A stretch of DNA of 52,311 nt from Billgrantia bachuensis (GTDB taxonomy: Bacteria > Pseudomonadota > Gammaproteobacteria > Pseudomonadales > Halomonadaceae): positions 1-52,311 of the forward strand of contig NZ_JAAQTO010000065.1 of NCBI RefSeq assembly GCF_011742165.1, written 5' to 3'. Below, in pieces: positions 15,951 to 24,492 of the stretch; positions within the stretch are counted from its first letter, which is position 1, and every line of letters begins with the position of its first letter. The position numbers and the translations under genes are program-made. Under the pieces are notes generated by a model, which was given only the letters and a program-made list of their open reading frames with translations, did not search any database and had not been told where the DNA came from.

Positions 15951-16672
15951 GCGGTGGCCTCCCGCTCCCCGCGGCTGGGCGGTACCAGCAGGCCGACAAG
16001 CCCACCGGCCAGGGCCCCGACGATCACGTGGGAGTGCGGCGGTAGCCAGACCATTGCCGCCAGGGCGGCCAGTGCAGCGGCGCTCCACGGTAGCAGCATC
16101 GACAGGTCGCGGCGCCCGCCTACCAGCATGGCCAGCAGGAAGCAGCCCATGATCACGTCGAGCCCGAAGCGCTGGGGCTCCTCGATGCCGCTGCCGAAGA
16201 TTACCCCGAGCAGCGTGCCTGCCAGCCAGGTCAGCCACAGGGCGATGCCGCCTCCCACCAGCATGCCGACGTTGGTTTCGCCGCGCTGGTGATCGGCGGC
16301 GGCCATGGCCCAGTTGGAGTCGCTCATCACCACCAGGCTGGCGTAGCGCTGTCGGGGTGGCAGATGGGCCAGCCAGGGTTGGATGGCGGCTCCCATCAGC
16401 AGATGGCGGGCGTTGATGGCGAAGGTAGTGGCGATCAGCGGCAACAGCGGAATTTCCGGTCCCCACAGCTCCAGGGCGGCGAACTGCGAGGCACCGGCGA
16501 AGACCAGCGCGCTCATCAGCATGGCCTCCAGGCCCGACAGGCCGCGCGACAGAGCGGCCACGCCGAAGGCCAGGCCGAAGATCACCACGAACAGCGACAG
16601 CGGCGCCATGCGGCGGATGCCGGAGAGCACGCCGGGGAGATCGAGTCGTGCACCAGCTACGGGTGGGGTCAT
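15947..16672 (-). CDS. azlC: AzlC family amino acid exporter, large subunit
   Basis: A 241-residue integral membrane protein with the AzlC hallmarks FGLAFGVAALSRGLSG, FAGASQFAALELW and FAINARHLLMGAA. It forms the inner-membrane exporter with AzlD. The ATG at 16672 overlaps the stop of the luciferase-like gene as ATGA; the frame extends three codons to a GTG, but the coupled ATG is preferred. Export of branched-chain amino acids is the best-known role; other substrates are possible. Confidence 0.9.
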   Translation of the reverse strand: MTPPVAGARLDLPGVLSGIRRMAPLSLFVVIFGLAFGVAALSRGLSGLEAMLMSALVFAGASQFAALELWGPEIPLLPLIATTFAINARHLLMGAAIQPWLAHLPPRQRYASLVVMSDSNWAMAAADHQRGETNVGMLVGGGIALWLTWLAGTLLGVIFGSGIEEPQRFGLDVIMGCFLLAMLVGGRRDLSMLLPWSAAALAALAAMVWLPPHSHVIVGALAGGLVGLLVPPSRGEREATA

Positions 16673-17664
16673 GCGTGCCACACCTCGCTGACGATCTCGT
16701 AGCTGCGCAAGCGATCCTCGCTGGCGTAGGTATCGGTGTTGAGCATCAGTTCGTCGGCCCCGGTCTGCTCGAGAAAGCGTTCTAGCCCTGCGTGCACGGT
16801 ATCGGGCCCGCCGATGACCGCCGCGCCCAGGAATTGCTCCACCTGGACGCGCTCCATGGGCGTCCAGTCGAGGGTCTCGACCGGCGGCAGCGAGCGGGTG
16901 CGGCGGCCGTGTACCATGCCGAGGAACTTCTGACGGGTGGTGGAGGCGAGGAACTGGGCGCGTTCGTCGTCTTCGGCGGCGATCACCGGCAACCCGACCA
17001 TGGCGTAGGGGCGTTCGAGTAGTGCCGAGGGGCGGAAATTGTCGCGGTAAAGCCGCAGCGCTTCGTGCAGGTAGCCCGGTGCGAACTGGGCGGCAAAAGC
17101 GAACGGCAGCCCCTCGCGGGCCGCGAGCTGGGCGCTGTAGCCGCTGGAGCCGAGCAGCCAGAGAGGTACCCGGGTGCCCTGGCCGGGTACGGCGCGCACG
17201 CGCTGGCCGGGCTGCTCGTCGTCGAGGAAACCCTGCAGCTCGGCCAGCAGCTCGGGGAAGTTCTCGGCACCGGCATATGGGTCGCGACGCAGCGCGGCCA
17301 TGGTGGCGGCATCGGAGCCCGGCGCGCGGCCCAACCCCAGATCGATGCGGTCCGGGTAGAGGGTCTCCAACGTGCCGAACTGCTCGGCGATGACCAGCGG
17401 GGCATGGTTGGGCAGCATGATGCCTCCGCTACCCACGCGGATGCGCGAGGTGGCGCCGGCGATATGGCCGATCATCACGGCAGTGGCGGCACTGGCGATG
17501 CCGTCGAGGCTGTGATGCTCGGCCAGCCAGTAGCGGGTGAAGCCCAGGCGTTCGGTCAACCGGGCCAGCGCCACGCTCTCGGCGAAGCTATCGGCGATGG
17601 TGCCGCCCTGGCGGATCGGTGCCAGGTCGAGCACGGATAGTGGGGTGTCGGAAAGTCGGGGCAT
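16669..17664 (-). CDS. Luciferase-like (LLM class) flavin-dependent oxidoreductase
   Basis: A 331-residue bacterial-luciferase-fold enzyme. The N-terminal block LSVLDLAPIRQGGT, then YWLAEHHSLDGIASAA, RIRVGSGGIMLPNHAPL and DLGLGRAPGSD are the usual marks of the single-subunit YhbW-like group. These enzymes use reduced FMN; the substrate cannot be read from sequence. The ribosome site before the ATG at 17664 is weak. It heads an operon with azlC and azlD (4-base overlap), which hints at a linked amino-acid or thiol detoxification task; that link is inference. Confidence 0.88.
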   Translation of the reverse strand: MPRLSDTPLSVLDLAPIRQGGTIADSFAESVALARLTERLGFTRYWLAEHHSLDGIASAATAVMIGHIAGATSRIRVGSGGIMLPNHAPLVIAEQFGTLETLYPDRIDLGLGRAPGSDAATMAALRRDPYAGAENFPELLAELQGFLDDEQPGQRVRAVPGQGTRVPLWLLGSSGYSAQLAAREGLPFAFAAQFAPGYLHEALRLYRDNFRPSALLERPYAMVGLPVIAAEDDERAQFLASTTRQKFLGMVHGRRTRSLPPVETLDWTPMERVQVEQFLGAAVIGGPDTVHAGLERFLEQTGADELMLNTDTYASEDRLRSYEIVSEVWHA

Positions 17665-17831
17665 GTTCGAGACTCAAAACCTTTAGCCTGCTTGGTTTCT
17701 CCAGAATCGTCCTCTCGACGCCACGATGCAATGGTTTTGTGGCCCGAATCGATACGGTGGCAGTGGATTGTGTGGCGTCAGGGTTGGCCTGCTAGGATGA
17801 GAGCGTTCAAGGACGAAGCAAGGAGCGCCTT

Positions 17832-19466
17832 ATGGCCAACCATGGAGGGCAACGGGTCTTTACCGTGTCGGCCCTGATCATTCTGGCGCTGGTGGCACTC
17901 GGCGCCGGTTTTCCCGAGGCTTTCGGCGAGGCGGCCGACGCCGCGCTTGCCAGCGTGACCCGGCTATTCGGCTGGTTCTATCTCTTTTCGGTGTTCGGCT
18001 TCGTGGTTTTCCTGCTGGCGCTGGCCTTGAGCAAGTACGGCAAGATCCGCCTGGGGCCGCAGGACAGTACGCCGAGCTTCAGCTTCTTCTCCTGGGTGAG
18101 CATGCTGCTGGCGGCCGGCTTCGGCGTGGGCCTGGTGTTCTACGGCATGGCCGAGCCCATGCTCCACTACGTCGAACCGCCCTACGGCGACGTGCCCGCC
18201 GAGAGCACCGAGGCGGCACGCTACGCCATCCAGTACAGCTACTTCAACTGGGGCATTCACCAATGGGCGGCGTTTTCGGTAGTGGGCCTGATCATCGCCT
18301 ATTTCCAGTTCCGCAAGGGGCAGGCCGGGCTGGTCTCGTCGGTGCTGTCGTCCATTGCAGCCAAGTACCCTCGCGTGCGCCCCTACGCACCGACCCTGGA
18401 CGTGTTCGCCGTGGTGGCCACGGTGATGGGCGTAGCGACCTCGCTGGGGCTGGGGGTGCTACAGCTCAACGGTGGCTTCAACGCCGTGTTCGGTCTACCG
18501 GAAAGCGTACTTTGGCAGTCCATCATCCTGTTCCTGATGTTCCTGGCCTACATGGCCTCCACCTGGTCGGGGCTGGACAAGGGAATCCGCCGGCTCTCCA
18601 ACCTCAACATGATCCTGTGCATCGGCCTGATGCTCTATGTGCTGGTGACCGGCCCCACGGTGATGATCCTCGAGACCATCACTCTGGGTGTCGGTGACTA
18701 CCTGCAGAATTTTATCGGCATGAGCCTGCGTATCTCGCCCTTTACCGACAACACCTGGGCGGCCAACTGGACGATCTTCTACTGGGCCTGGGTAATCGCC
18801 TGGTCGCCGTTCGTCGGCACCTTCGTGGCTCGGGTGTCGCGCGGTCGCACCATCAAGGAGTACGTTTTCGGCGTGCTGATCGTGCCGCCGCTGCTGGCCT
18901 GCCTGTGGATCGGCGTGTTCGGCGGCGCCGCCCTGCACATGGAGCTGGCCGGCGACGTTGGCCTGGCGAGCGCCACCGAAGCCAACATCACCGTGGCGTT
19001 GTTCGAGATGTTCGAGCTCATGCCCTTTACCGGCGTGCTCTCGGTTATCGCCATGCTGCTGATCTTCATTTTCCTGGTCACCTCGGCCGATTCGGCGTCC
19101 TATATCGTGGCCCAGATGACCGACAACGGCTCGATCAACCCGCCGCTGTTCAAGCGGGTAGCCTGGGGCGTGTTGATTGCCGCCATCTGCCTCACGTTGA
19201 TTGCCGCCGGTGGCTTGACCGGGCTGCAATCGGCAGCAGTACTCTCGGCGCTGCCCTTCACCTTCATTCTCTACGGCATGATCGTGGTACTGATTCGCGA
19301 GCTGCGCGCCGACCGCCGGGCCATGCTCACCCAGCTCTACCGCCGCCATGGCGAGACACCGGTGGGCGCCGATGCCTTCGAGGCCGAGGCGCTGGGCGAG
19401 CAGGAACGGCTGCGTCGCGCGCCCAATGTGATCAATCGGCGCATCAACCGCCGCGAAGGTGGCTAG
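17832..19466 (+). CDS. BCCT family transporter (betaine/carnitine/choline type)
   Basis: A 544-residue protein with twelve membrane segments and BCCT motifs: the Gly-rich AAGFGVGLVFYGMAEP (residues 94-109), NWGIHQWAAF (139-148) and WTIFYWAWVIAWSPFVGTF (313-331). BCCT proteins take up compatible solutes or quaternary amines, fitting a halophile. Compared with BetP, from memory, W140 and W145 of the central cage are kept, but the Tyr is F148 and the second Trp of the WW pair is V321, so glycine betaine may not be the substrate. The C-terminus is short and charged. AGGAG lies 6 bases before the ATG. It is monocistronic and divergent from the luciferase-like gene. Confidence 0.92.
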   Translation: MANHGGQRVFTVSALIILALVALGAGFPEAFGEAADAALASVTRLFGWFYLFSVFGFVVFLLALALSKYGKIRLGPQDSTPSFSFFSWVSMLLAAGFGVGLVFYGMAEPMLHYVEPPYGDVPAESTEAARYAIQYSYFNWGIHQWAAFSVVGLIIAYFQFRKGQAGLVSSVLSSIAAKYPRVRPYAPTLDVFAVVATVMGVATSLGLGVLQLNGGFNAVFGLPESVLWQSIILFLMFLAYMASTWSGLDKGIRRLSNLNMILCIGLMLYVLVTGPTVMILETITLGVGDYLQNFIGMSLRISPFTDNTWAANWTIFYWAWVIAWSPFVGTFVARVSRGRTIKEYVFGVLIVPPLLACLWIGVFGGAALHMELAGDVGLASATEANITVALFEMFELMPFTGVLSVIAMLLIFIFLVTSADSASYIVAQMTDNGSINPPLFKRVAWGVLIAAICLTLIAAGGLTGLQSAAVLSALPFTFILYGMIVVLIRELRADRRAMLTQLYRRHGETPVGADAFEAEALGEQERLRRAPNVINRRINRREGG

Positions 19467-19567
19467 GTGTGTCCGCAAGCGGTTTGTGCTTGAGCAATAT
19501 GGCGTTAAAAGTCAGCCCCAAATAGCAGGTAGCCAGTGGGGGGCGCAGGCCGTAAGCTCTGAGAAGA

Positions 19568-19765
19568 ATGGGGAACCGGACGTCTACCATGTCTCTCATC
19601 GGCCCACGCCGTCGCGCGCTTCAGCGAGGCGCCACCCGCCGGCGGCAGCCGAACCGCGGGAATCAGAACAACTTCGATCGCTGGCTCGACCGTGCGGTTG
19701 ACCTTGCCGTGCTCACGGCCCTGGCGGTGGGGGGCGTGGCGCTGGTATTGCACTTGTTGCGCTAG
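19568..19765 (+). CDS. Small single-pass membrane protein
   Basis: A 65-residue protein with a very basic N-terminal half (GPRRRALQRGATRRRQPNRG) and a C-terminal membrane helix (AVLTALAVGGVALVLHLLR). It is not a family I recognise. A second ATG at 19589 (MSLIGPRRR) would give 58 residues; both ribosome sites are weak. It lies just upstream of the extensin-like gene on the same strand. Confidence 0.55.
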   Translation: MGNRTSTMSLIGPRRRALQRGATRRRQPNRGNQNNFDRWLDRAVDLAVLTALAVGGVALVLHLLR

Positions 19766-19777
19766 CGCGGGGTCGAG

Positions 19778-20476
19778 ATGCGCTCGTTGCTGGTATTGGT
19801 CATGTTGGTCGCCGTCGTTGCTGCTGCCTGGTGGCAGTTCGAGGAGCGAATACCCGCCCATTGGCATCCCTGGAAACCGCTGAGCGTCGACGACATCCTG
19901 ACCCCGGTCACCAAGTGGAAACTGCATCGCCTGGCCGACGACCGTGAGGGGTGCCTGACGGCGCTCGGCACGGCCCCTGAGGGGACGCTGCAGATGACGC
20001 CGTTGGATGATTACGAGCCTTCGCCCGGTTGCCCGCTGAGCAACGTGGTGCGCCTGCATGGCAGCGACGTCGCGTTCAATGCCAGTTTCGTTGCGAGCTG
20101 TCCGCTGGCCCTGGCCTGGGTCATGTACGAGCGCCAGCGCCTGCAGCCGGCAGCCGAGGCCCACTTCGGCACCCGAGTGGCGCGTATCGAACATTTCGGC
20201 AGCTTCTCCTGTCGCAATGTCTATGGTCGCGAGAGCGGCCGACGCAGCGAGCATGCCACGGCCGAGGCCTTGGACGTTGCCGCCTTCCGCTTGGAGGATG
20301 GACGTAGGATCACCCTGCTCGAACACTGGAACGACGAGGGGGCGCGGGGAGCCTTCCTGCGCGAGGCGCGCAACGGCGCCTGCGACCTGTTCGGCAACGT
20401 GCTGGGCCCGGCGTACAACCGCGCCCATGCCGACCACTTTCACTTCGGCATGCGTGGTTTCCGCCTGTGCCGCTGA
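19778..20476 (+). CDS. Extensin-like C-terminal domain protein, probable cell-wall protein
   Basis: A 232-residue protein with an N-terminal membrane or signal segment (LLVLVMLVAVVAAAWW). The rest matches the extensin-like domain: CPLSNVVRLHG, SCPLALAWVMYERQRLQ, HFGSFSCRNVYGRESGRRSE, HATAEALDVAAFRLEDG and the histidine cluster HADHFHFG at the end. The paired His and Asp residues resemble the zinc site of D,D-peptidases such as MepA/VanY, so a peptidoglycan role is plausible. It starts 13 bases after the small membrane protein gene. Cysteines suggest disulfides outside the cytoplasm. Confidence 0.85.
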   Translation: MRSLLVLVMLVAVVAAAWWQFEERIPAHWHPWKPLSVDDILTPVTKWKLHRLADDREGCLTALGTAPEGTLQMTPLDDYEPSPGCPLSNVVRLHGSDVAFNASFVASCPLALAWVMYERQRLQPAAEAHFGTRVARIEHFGSFSCRNVYGRESGRRSEHATAEALDVAAFRLEDGRRITLLEHWNDEGARGAFLREARNGACDLFGNVLGPAYNRAHADHFHFGMRGFRLCR

Positions 20477-20548
20477 GATCGTCAGGCTCGCACGCCGTCG
20501 TCGGCCCCCGTACACTCAGAGGCATCTACCCGCTGGCGCACGAGGCTT

Positions 20549-21496
20549 ATGCTGGGATTCTTGCAGGGATTCGCTTACGGGCTTTTCGTCACCTGCCTGC
20601 CATGGTGTCTGGTCGGGCTGGCCAACCCGCGGCTGGCGGTAGCCACCGATAACCCCAACCGCTTCCAGGTGCTGTTTCGCTACTGCCTGCTGGTACCCTT
20701 CATCAGCACGGTGCTGTGGCTGACGTCGCTGTGGGGCGGCTTCGGGCCTAGCCTGGGCGGTTGGCTGGCCGGCCTGGTGGCGGTGGGGGTATCGCTGCCC
20801 GTGGAGCGTGGCTGGCGTCGCTGGCGAGCGCGGCGGCACCATCGCCGGTTGCAGGAGCGGCTGGCGGCCGAAAGCGAGCGGCGGCGCGCCGAGCAGGAGC
20901 GTGCCGCGCGGGAAACCGGCGTGGCCGAGCTGGACCCCGACCGGCCGCCGGTGGATGCCGATGAGCTGGTGCTGTCGCTGTGCCGCGCCAAGCAGGGGCT
21001 GCTCGACGTGAGACGTGCCGATCTGGCGAGCCAGGTCGACCGTTTCTACACCCGCTATGCGCATGTGATGGAGCTGCTGTCGGCGCGCTTCGACCGCAGC
21101 GAGCTGGCCTTCGAGCGCTCCCGGGGGCTGATCACCGAAGTCTGCCTCGGTGCGGTGGATACCTTCACCTCCATGGCGGCCCAGGCGCGTGGCGTGACGG
21201 GGCTGGACGGCGACTATGTACGCCGGCGCCTGGATCAGGAGGGAAGCCGGCTGTCCGTCGAGGAGCGGATTGCGCTCAAGCGTCGGCTCGAGCTGATCGA
21301 GGAGACCGACCATCGCCTGCGGCGCTTGGTCGCGCGCAACGAATCGGCGCTGACGCTGCTCGACGATACGGCGGTGGCTCTCGCCCGGGTCGAGACGGGG
21401 CGACCGCAGGCCACGCTTGCCACCGACCGGGCGCTGGAGGAGCTGCGACGCTTCATCGAGGGAGCGGATCGCTACAGCCGCCATGAACGCCGTTGA
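20549..21496 (+). CDS. Membrane-anchored coiled-coil protein paired with TelA
   Basis: A 315-residue protein with two hydrophobic segments near the N-terminus (about residues 5-25 and 45-80), then a basic, highly charged coiled-coil region (WRRWRARRHHRRLQERLAAE) and an alpha-helical C-terminal domain. The family name is unsure. Its place directly before a TelA-type gene resembles the XpaC/TelA pairs seen in many bacteria, but I see no certain sequence marker for XpaC. Function unknown; envelope stress is a guess from context. GAGG lies just before the ATG. Confidence 0.7.
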   Translation: MLGFLQGFAYGLFVTCLPWCLVGLANPRLAVATDNPNRFQVLFRYCLLVPFISTVLWLTSLWGGFGPSLGGWLAGLVAVGVSLPVERGWRRWRARRHHRRLQERLAAESERRRAEQERAARETGVAELDPDRPPVDADELVLSLCRAKQGLLDVRRADLASQVDRFYTRYAHVMELLSARFDRSELAFERSRGLITEVCLGAVDTFTSMAAQARGVTGLDGDYVRRRLDQEGSRLSVEERIALKRRLELIEETDHRLRRLVARNESALTLLDDTAVALARVETGRPQATLATDRALEELRRFIEGADRYSRHERR

Positions 21497-21575
21497 GCAT
21501 CTCGCTGGCCGGCGTTGAGCAGTACGCCGGCGTAGCTTGCTAAGGTGTGGAAAAGCGCCTGAAGGGGGAACGCTT

Positions 21576-22790
21576 ATGAATCAGTCGTCCGAACGTGGCT
21601 CGCCGCTCTCGCTGCCGCCGGTGGAGCAGATCGCCAGTGAACTCGAGGAGGTCGCTCCCGAGCCGATGGATGGCGAAGAGATCGTGATCGACGACCCTGA
21701 GCTGGAGCAGTTGGCGGATAGCTTCGTCGACGAAGTGCTGGCCAGCGAAGGCGCCGCGCTCGAGCGCCAGCGGCGTGCGGTGGACGAGATGGGCCTCGAA
21801 TTGCAGCAGCAGGCGGCGCATCACAGCGAGATGCTGCAGGCGCCGTTGCGCAAGCTGGCCCATCAGGGCGATGAGGGCGGTCCGGTGGCCAAGGCGCTGA
21901 TCGACCTGCGCGGGCACATGCAGGATCTCGACCCTCATCAGCATCGCCTGGCGTCGGGGCCGTTCGACCGCCTGCTGTCGCGCATTCCCGGGGCAGGCAG
22001 TCGCGTGCAGCGCTATTTCCGCAAGTTCGAAAATGCCCAGCAGGCGCTGGATGCCATCATTGCCGACCTGGAGGCGGGGCGCGACATGCTGCGTCGTGAC
22101 AACATCACGCTCAGCGATGACCAGGAGAGCCTGCGCCAGCTGCTGGGACGGCTGCAGCGTCAGGTCGACCTGGGACGGTTGATCGACCGACGCCTGGTGC
22201 AGGCACTGGAACGGCTCGGCGACGCGCATCCGCAGCGCGCCTTCATCGAGGAGGAACTGGTCTTCCCGCTGCGCCAGCGCATCGTCGACCTGCAGCAGCA
22301 ACAGGCGGTCAGCCAACAGGGCGTGCTGGCCCTGGAAGTGATCATTCGCAACAATCGCGAATTGATTCGCGGCGTCGACCGGGCCATTCACGTGACCGTG
22401 TCGGCGCTGACCGTGGCCGTCGCCGTGGCGCTGGCGCTGGCCAATCAGCGCCTGGTCCTCGACCGCGTCGAATCGCTCAATACCACCACGTCGGAGATGA
22501 TAGCCGGAACGGCGAGAACGTTGCGCCAGCAGGGCGTGGAGATCCAGACCCGTGCCGCCTCGGCCCAGCTTGACATGCAGGCGCTGGAGCAGGCTTTCGA
22601 CGACGTGCTGGGCGCGATCGACGACCTGTCCCACTATCGCCAGGAAGCGTTGCCCCAGCTCGACGCCCAGATCGACCGGCTGGCACAACTGGCACGCCGC
22701 GGCGGTACCGCCACCGACAGGCTGCAGCGCGGCAGCGAGATCCAGTCACCCGACTCGGAGGAGGAGCCGCCGTCCCAGCGTGAGCCTTAG
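21576..22790 (+). CDS. TelA family protein (toxic anion resistance type)
   Basis: A 404-residue largely helical cytoplasmic protein. The TelA pattern is clear from about residue 140: RVQRYFRKFENAQQALDAII, DMLRRDNITLSDDQ, then IDRRLVQALE, EELVFPLRQRIVDLQQQQAV and NRELIRGVDRAIHVTVSAL. The family is named for tellurite resistance (TelA/KlaA), but its biochemical role is unknown. GGGGG precedes the ATG at 21576 by about 8 bases; an upstream ATG at 21537 is less likely. The stop codon lies inside an inverted repeat shared with the stop of the convergent next gene. Confidence 0.85.
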   Translation: MNQSSERGSPLSLPPVEQIASELEEVAPEPMDGEEIVIDDPELEQLADSFVDEVLASEGAALERQRRAVDEMGLELQQQAAHHSEMLQAPLRKLAHQGDEGGPVAKALIDLRGHMQDLDPHQHRLASGPFDRLLSRIPGAGSRVQRYFRKFENAQQALDAIIADLEAGRDMLRRDNITLSDDQESLRQLLGRLQRQVDLGRLIDRRLVQALERLGDAHPQRAFIEEELVFPLRQRIVDLQQQQAVSQQGVLALEVIIRNNRELIRGVDRAIHVTVSALTVAVAVALALANQRLVLDRVESLNTTTSEMIAGTARTLRQQGVEIQTRAASAQLDMQALEQAFDDVLGAIDDLSHYRQEALPQLDAQIDRLAQLARRGGTATDRLQRGSEIQSPDSEEEPPSQREP

Positions 22791-22814
22791 GCCAAGCCTT
22801 CGCCTGCCTAAGGC
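22784..22814. terminator. Inverted repeat holding the stop codons of two convergent genes
   Basis: GCCTTAGGC (22784-22792) and GCCTAAGGC (22806-22814) form a perfect 9-bp stem with a 13-base loop. The TAG stop of the TelA-type gene lies in the left arm and the stop of the convergent gene in the right arm. No T tract follows on either strand, so termination would be weak or of another kind. Confidence 0.4.
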
Positions 22815-23152
22815 GAGCCCCCGGGGGAGTGGCTCGGGCCATCGTCTTCGTTGACGTCCTTGGGCGGTGGCTCGTGCCGCTGGGCATCGCGCAGTGCCTT
22901 GCGCATCAGCTCCCAGGCATCGTCGAGCCCCTGCTGCAGGGAGTCCCAGGCCGCCTCGCTGGCAAACTGCAACTCGTCTAGCCGACGGCGGGTCTCGTCG
23001 CGGCGCCGCCGCAGCCGCTCGATGTCATCCTGGTAGCGGGTCTGTGCCTCGGCGCCTGCCCGGCGCGCGCGGGCGACCAGGGCGTCGATCTCGGCGTTCC
23101 ATTCGTCCAGTCGGGCCTTCATCTGCTCGATGAACTCATCGCGTCTGTTCAT
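22808..23152 (-). CDS. Small coiled-coil protein of unknown function
   Basis: A 114-residue, strongly charged helical protein: MNRRDEFIEQMKARLDEWNA followed by heptad-like Arg/Glu/Leu runs (RLRRRRDETRRRLDELQ) to about residue 95, then a Pro/Glu/Asp-rich tail. It resembles small cytoplasmic coiled-coil proteins of the sll1863 type. The ATG at 23152 follows GGAGAAG at about 6 bases; the frame is open to 23221 but without a ribosome site. It is convergent with the TelA-type gene. Confidence 0.72.
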   Translation of the reverse strand: MNRRDEFIEQMKARLDEWNAEIDALVARARRAGAEAQTRYQDDIERLRRRRDETRRRLDELQFASEAAWDSLQQGLDDAWELMRKALRDAQRHEPPPKDVNEDDGPSHSPGGSP

Positions 23153-23223
23153 ACGGCTTCTCCGCCTCTGGCTGATGCTACTCCTATCGATTCCCCGCTG
23201 CCGGGCCGGTTCCCCAACCATGC

Positions 23224-24492
23224 TCAGATCTGTGCGGCCACCCGGTCGCGGCCCTGGCGCTTGGCGCGATAAAGCTGGCTGTCGGCCTGGGCCATCAGTT
23301 CCTCATGGCCGGTGTCGTCGAGTGCCGGCGCACAGCTGGCCACGCCCAGGCTGGCGGTGACCCGGTCGGTGTGGGTCGCGTGCGCATGGGGAATGTCGAG
23401 TGCGCGTATTTCCAGGTGAATCCGCTCCGCTACTCGCAGGGCGCCCTCCAGGTCGGTATCGGGCAGTACGCAGACGAACTCCTCGCCGCCGTAGCGGGCG
23501 ACCAGGTCGGAGGCGCGATGGACCACCCGCGTGAGCGCCTCGGCGATGGCTCTCAGCGTATCGTCGCCAGCGACGTGGCCGTAGTGGTCGTTGAACTCCT
23601 TGAAGTGATCGATGTCGATGAAGATCACCGAGAGTGCATGGCCATTGCGCCGGGCACGCTGCCACTCGCGAGCGAGAAAGGCGTCGAAGTGGCGACGATT
23701 GGCAATGCCGGTTAGTCCATCCATGGTCGAGATCTGATGCAGCTGGTCGCGCTGGTCGAGGCCCTGCTGGAAAGCCAGCAGCAACTGGTCGACGCTCTCC
23801 ACCAGGTGCCCCAGCTCGTCGTTGCCATGACGGCCCATGGCGGGTTTCGGCCAGCGGCCGGGTTGGCGCGGGTCGGTGGCGACAATCGCCGCATGCACGC
23901 GGAGCAAGGGGCGTGTCACGAACCAGTGAAACACCAGGGCAAGCAGCGCCGCTATGGCCAGTGACTTGGCAACGCCCAACGAGAAGATCAGCAGGCTGCG
24001 ATCGATGAAGTCGCGTGCCAGGCGGTCGAGCGCCAGCGTCAGCTTGAGTTCGCCCACTGGCTGGGCCGAGTTGTCAGTACCGGCCTGGTAATTGAGCGTC
24101 TGCTGGTAGTGCAGGATGTCGTCGAACAGGACGTGTGCCAACCAACTGGAGGCGGGTTCGAACTGACGTTGACGCGTGGCCATGACACGGCCGAAATCGT
24201 CCGTGAGGGCCGCGCTATCGACACGACCGCCGTTGAATAGTCCCTCGACGACCTGAGTTGCCAGGTCGGGGTTGAGCTGGAAAGCGGCCTCTGCCGCGGT
24301 GCCGTGCACCAGGTCAAGGCGGTAGCGAGTGTCATTGACGATTTCCTGTCGCATCGCGCGGGCATCGAGGGCCAGTTCGATGACACCGGCAAGAATGCTG
24401 AGCAACAGCGCGATGGCCAGGGTGAGCCCGGCCTGCTTGGCGGTCAGGCTGCGCCTGCCGGTCTGGCGTTCCATGCCAGGGGGGTGGCTCAC
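23224..24492 (-). CDS. Membrane-bound diguanylate cyclase (periplasmic sensor-HAMP-GGDEF)
   Basis: A 422-residue protein: membrane segment at 22-42, periplasmic region to about 165, second membrane segment at 168-190, HAMP-like linker to about 245, and a GGDEF domain with GGEEF at 335-339. The active-site sequence is intact, and an inhibitory RxxD site (RASD, 326-329) sits at the correct spacing, so the enzyme should make cyclic di-GMP with product control. The likely GTG start at 24492 overlaps the stop of the upstream binding-protein gene as GTGA; an internal ATG at 24474 is the alternative. The coupling suggests the binding protein reports to this cyclase (inference). Confidence 0.9.
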   Translation of the reverse strand: MSHPPGMERQTGRRSLTAKQAGLTLAIALLLSILAGVIELALDARAMRQEIVNDTRYRLDLVHGTAAEAAFQLNPDLATQVVEGLFNGGRVDSAALTDDFGRVMATRQRQFEPASSWLAHVLFDDILHYQQTLNYQAGTDNSAQPVGELKLTLALDRLARDFIDRSLLIFSLGVAKSLAIAALLALVFHWFVTRPLLRVHAAIVATDPRQPGRWPKPAMGRHGNDELGHLVESVDQLLLAFQQGLDQRDQLHQISTMDGLTGIANRRHFDAFLAREWQRARRNGHALSVIFIDIDHFKEFNDHYGHVAGDDTLRAIAEALTRVVHRASDLVARYGGEEFVCVLPDTDLEGALRVAERIHLEIRALDIPHAHATHTDRVTASLGVASCAPALDDTGHEELMAQADSQLYRAKRQGRDRVAAQI

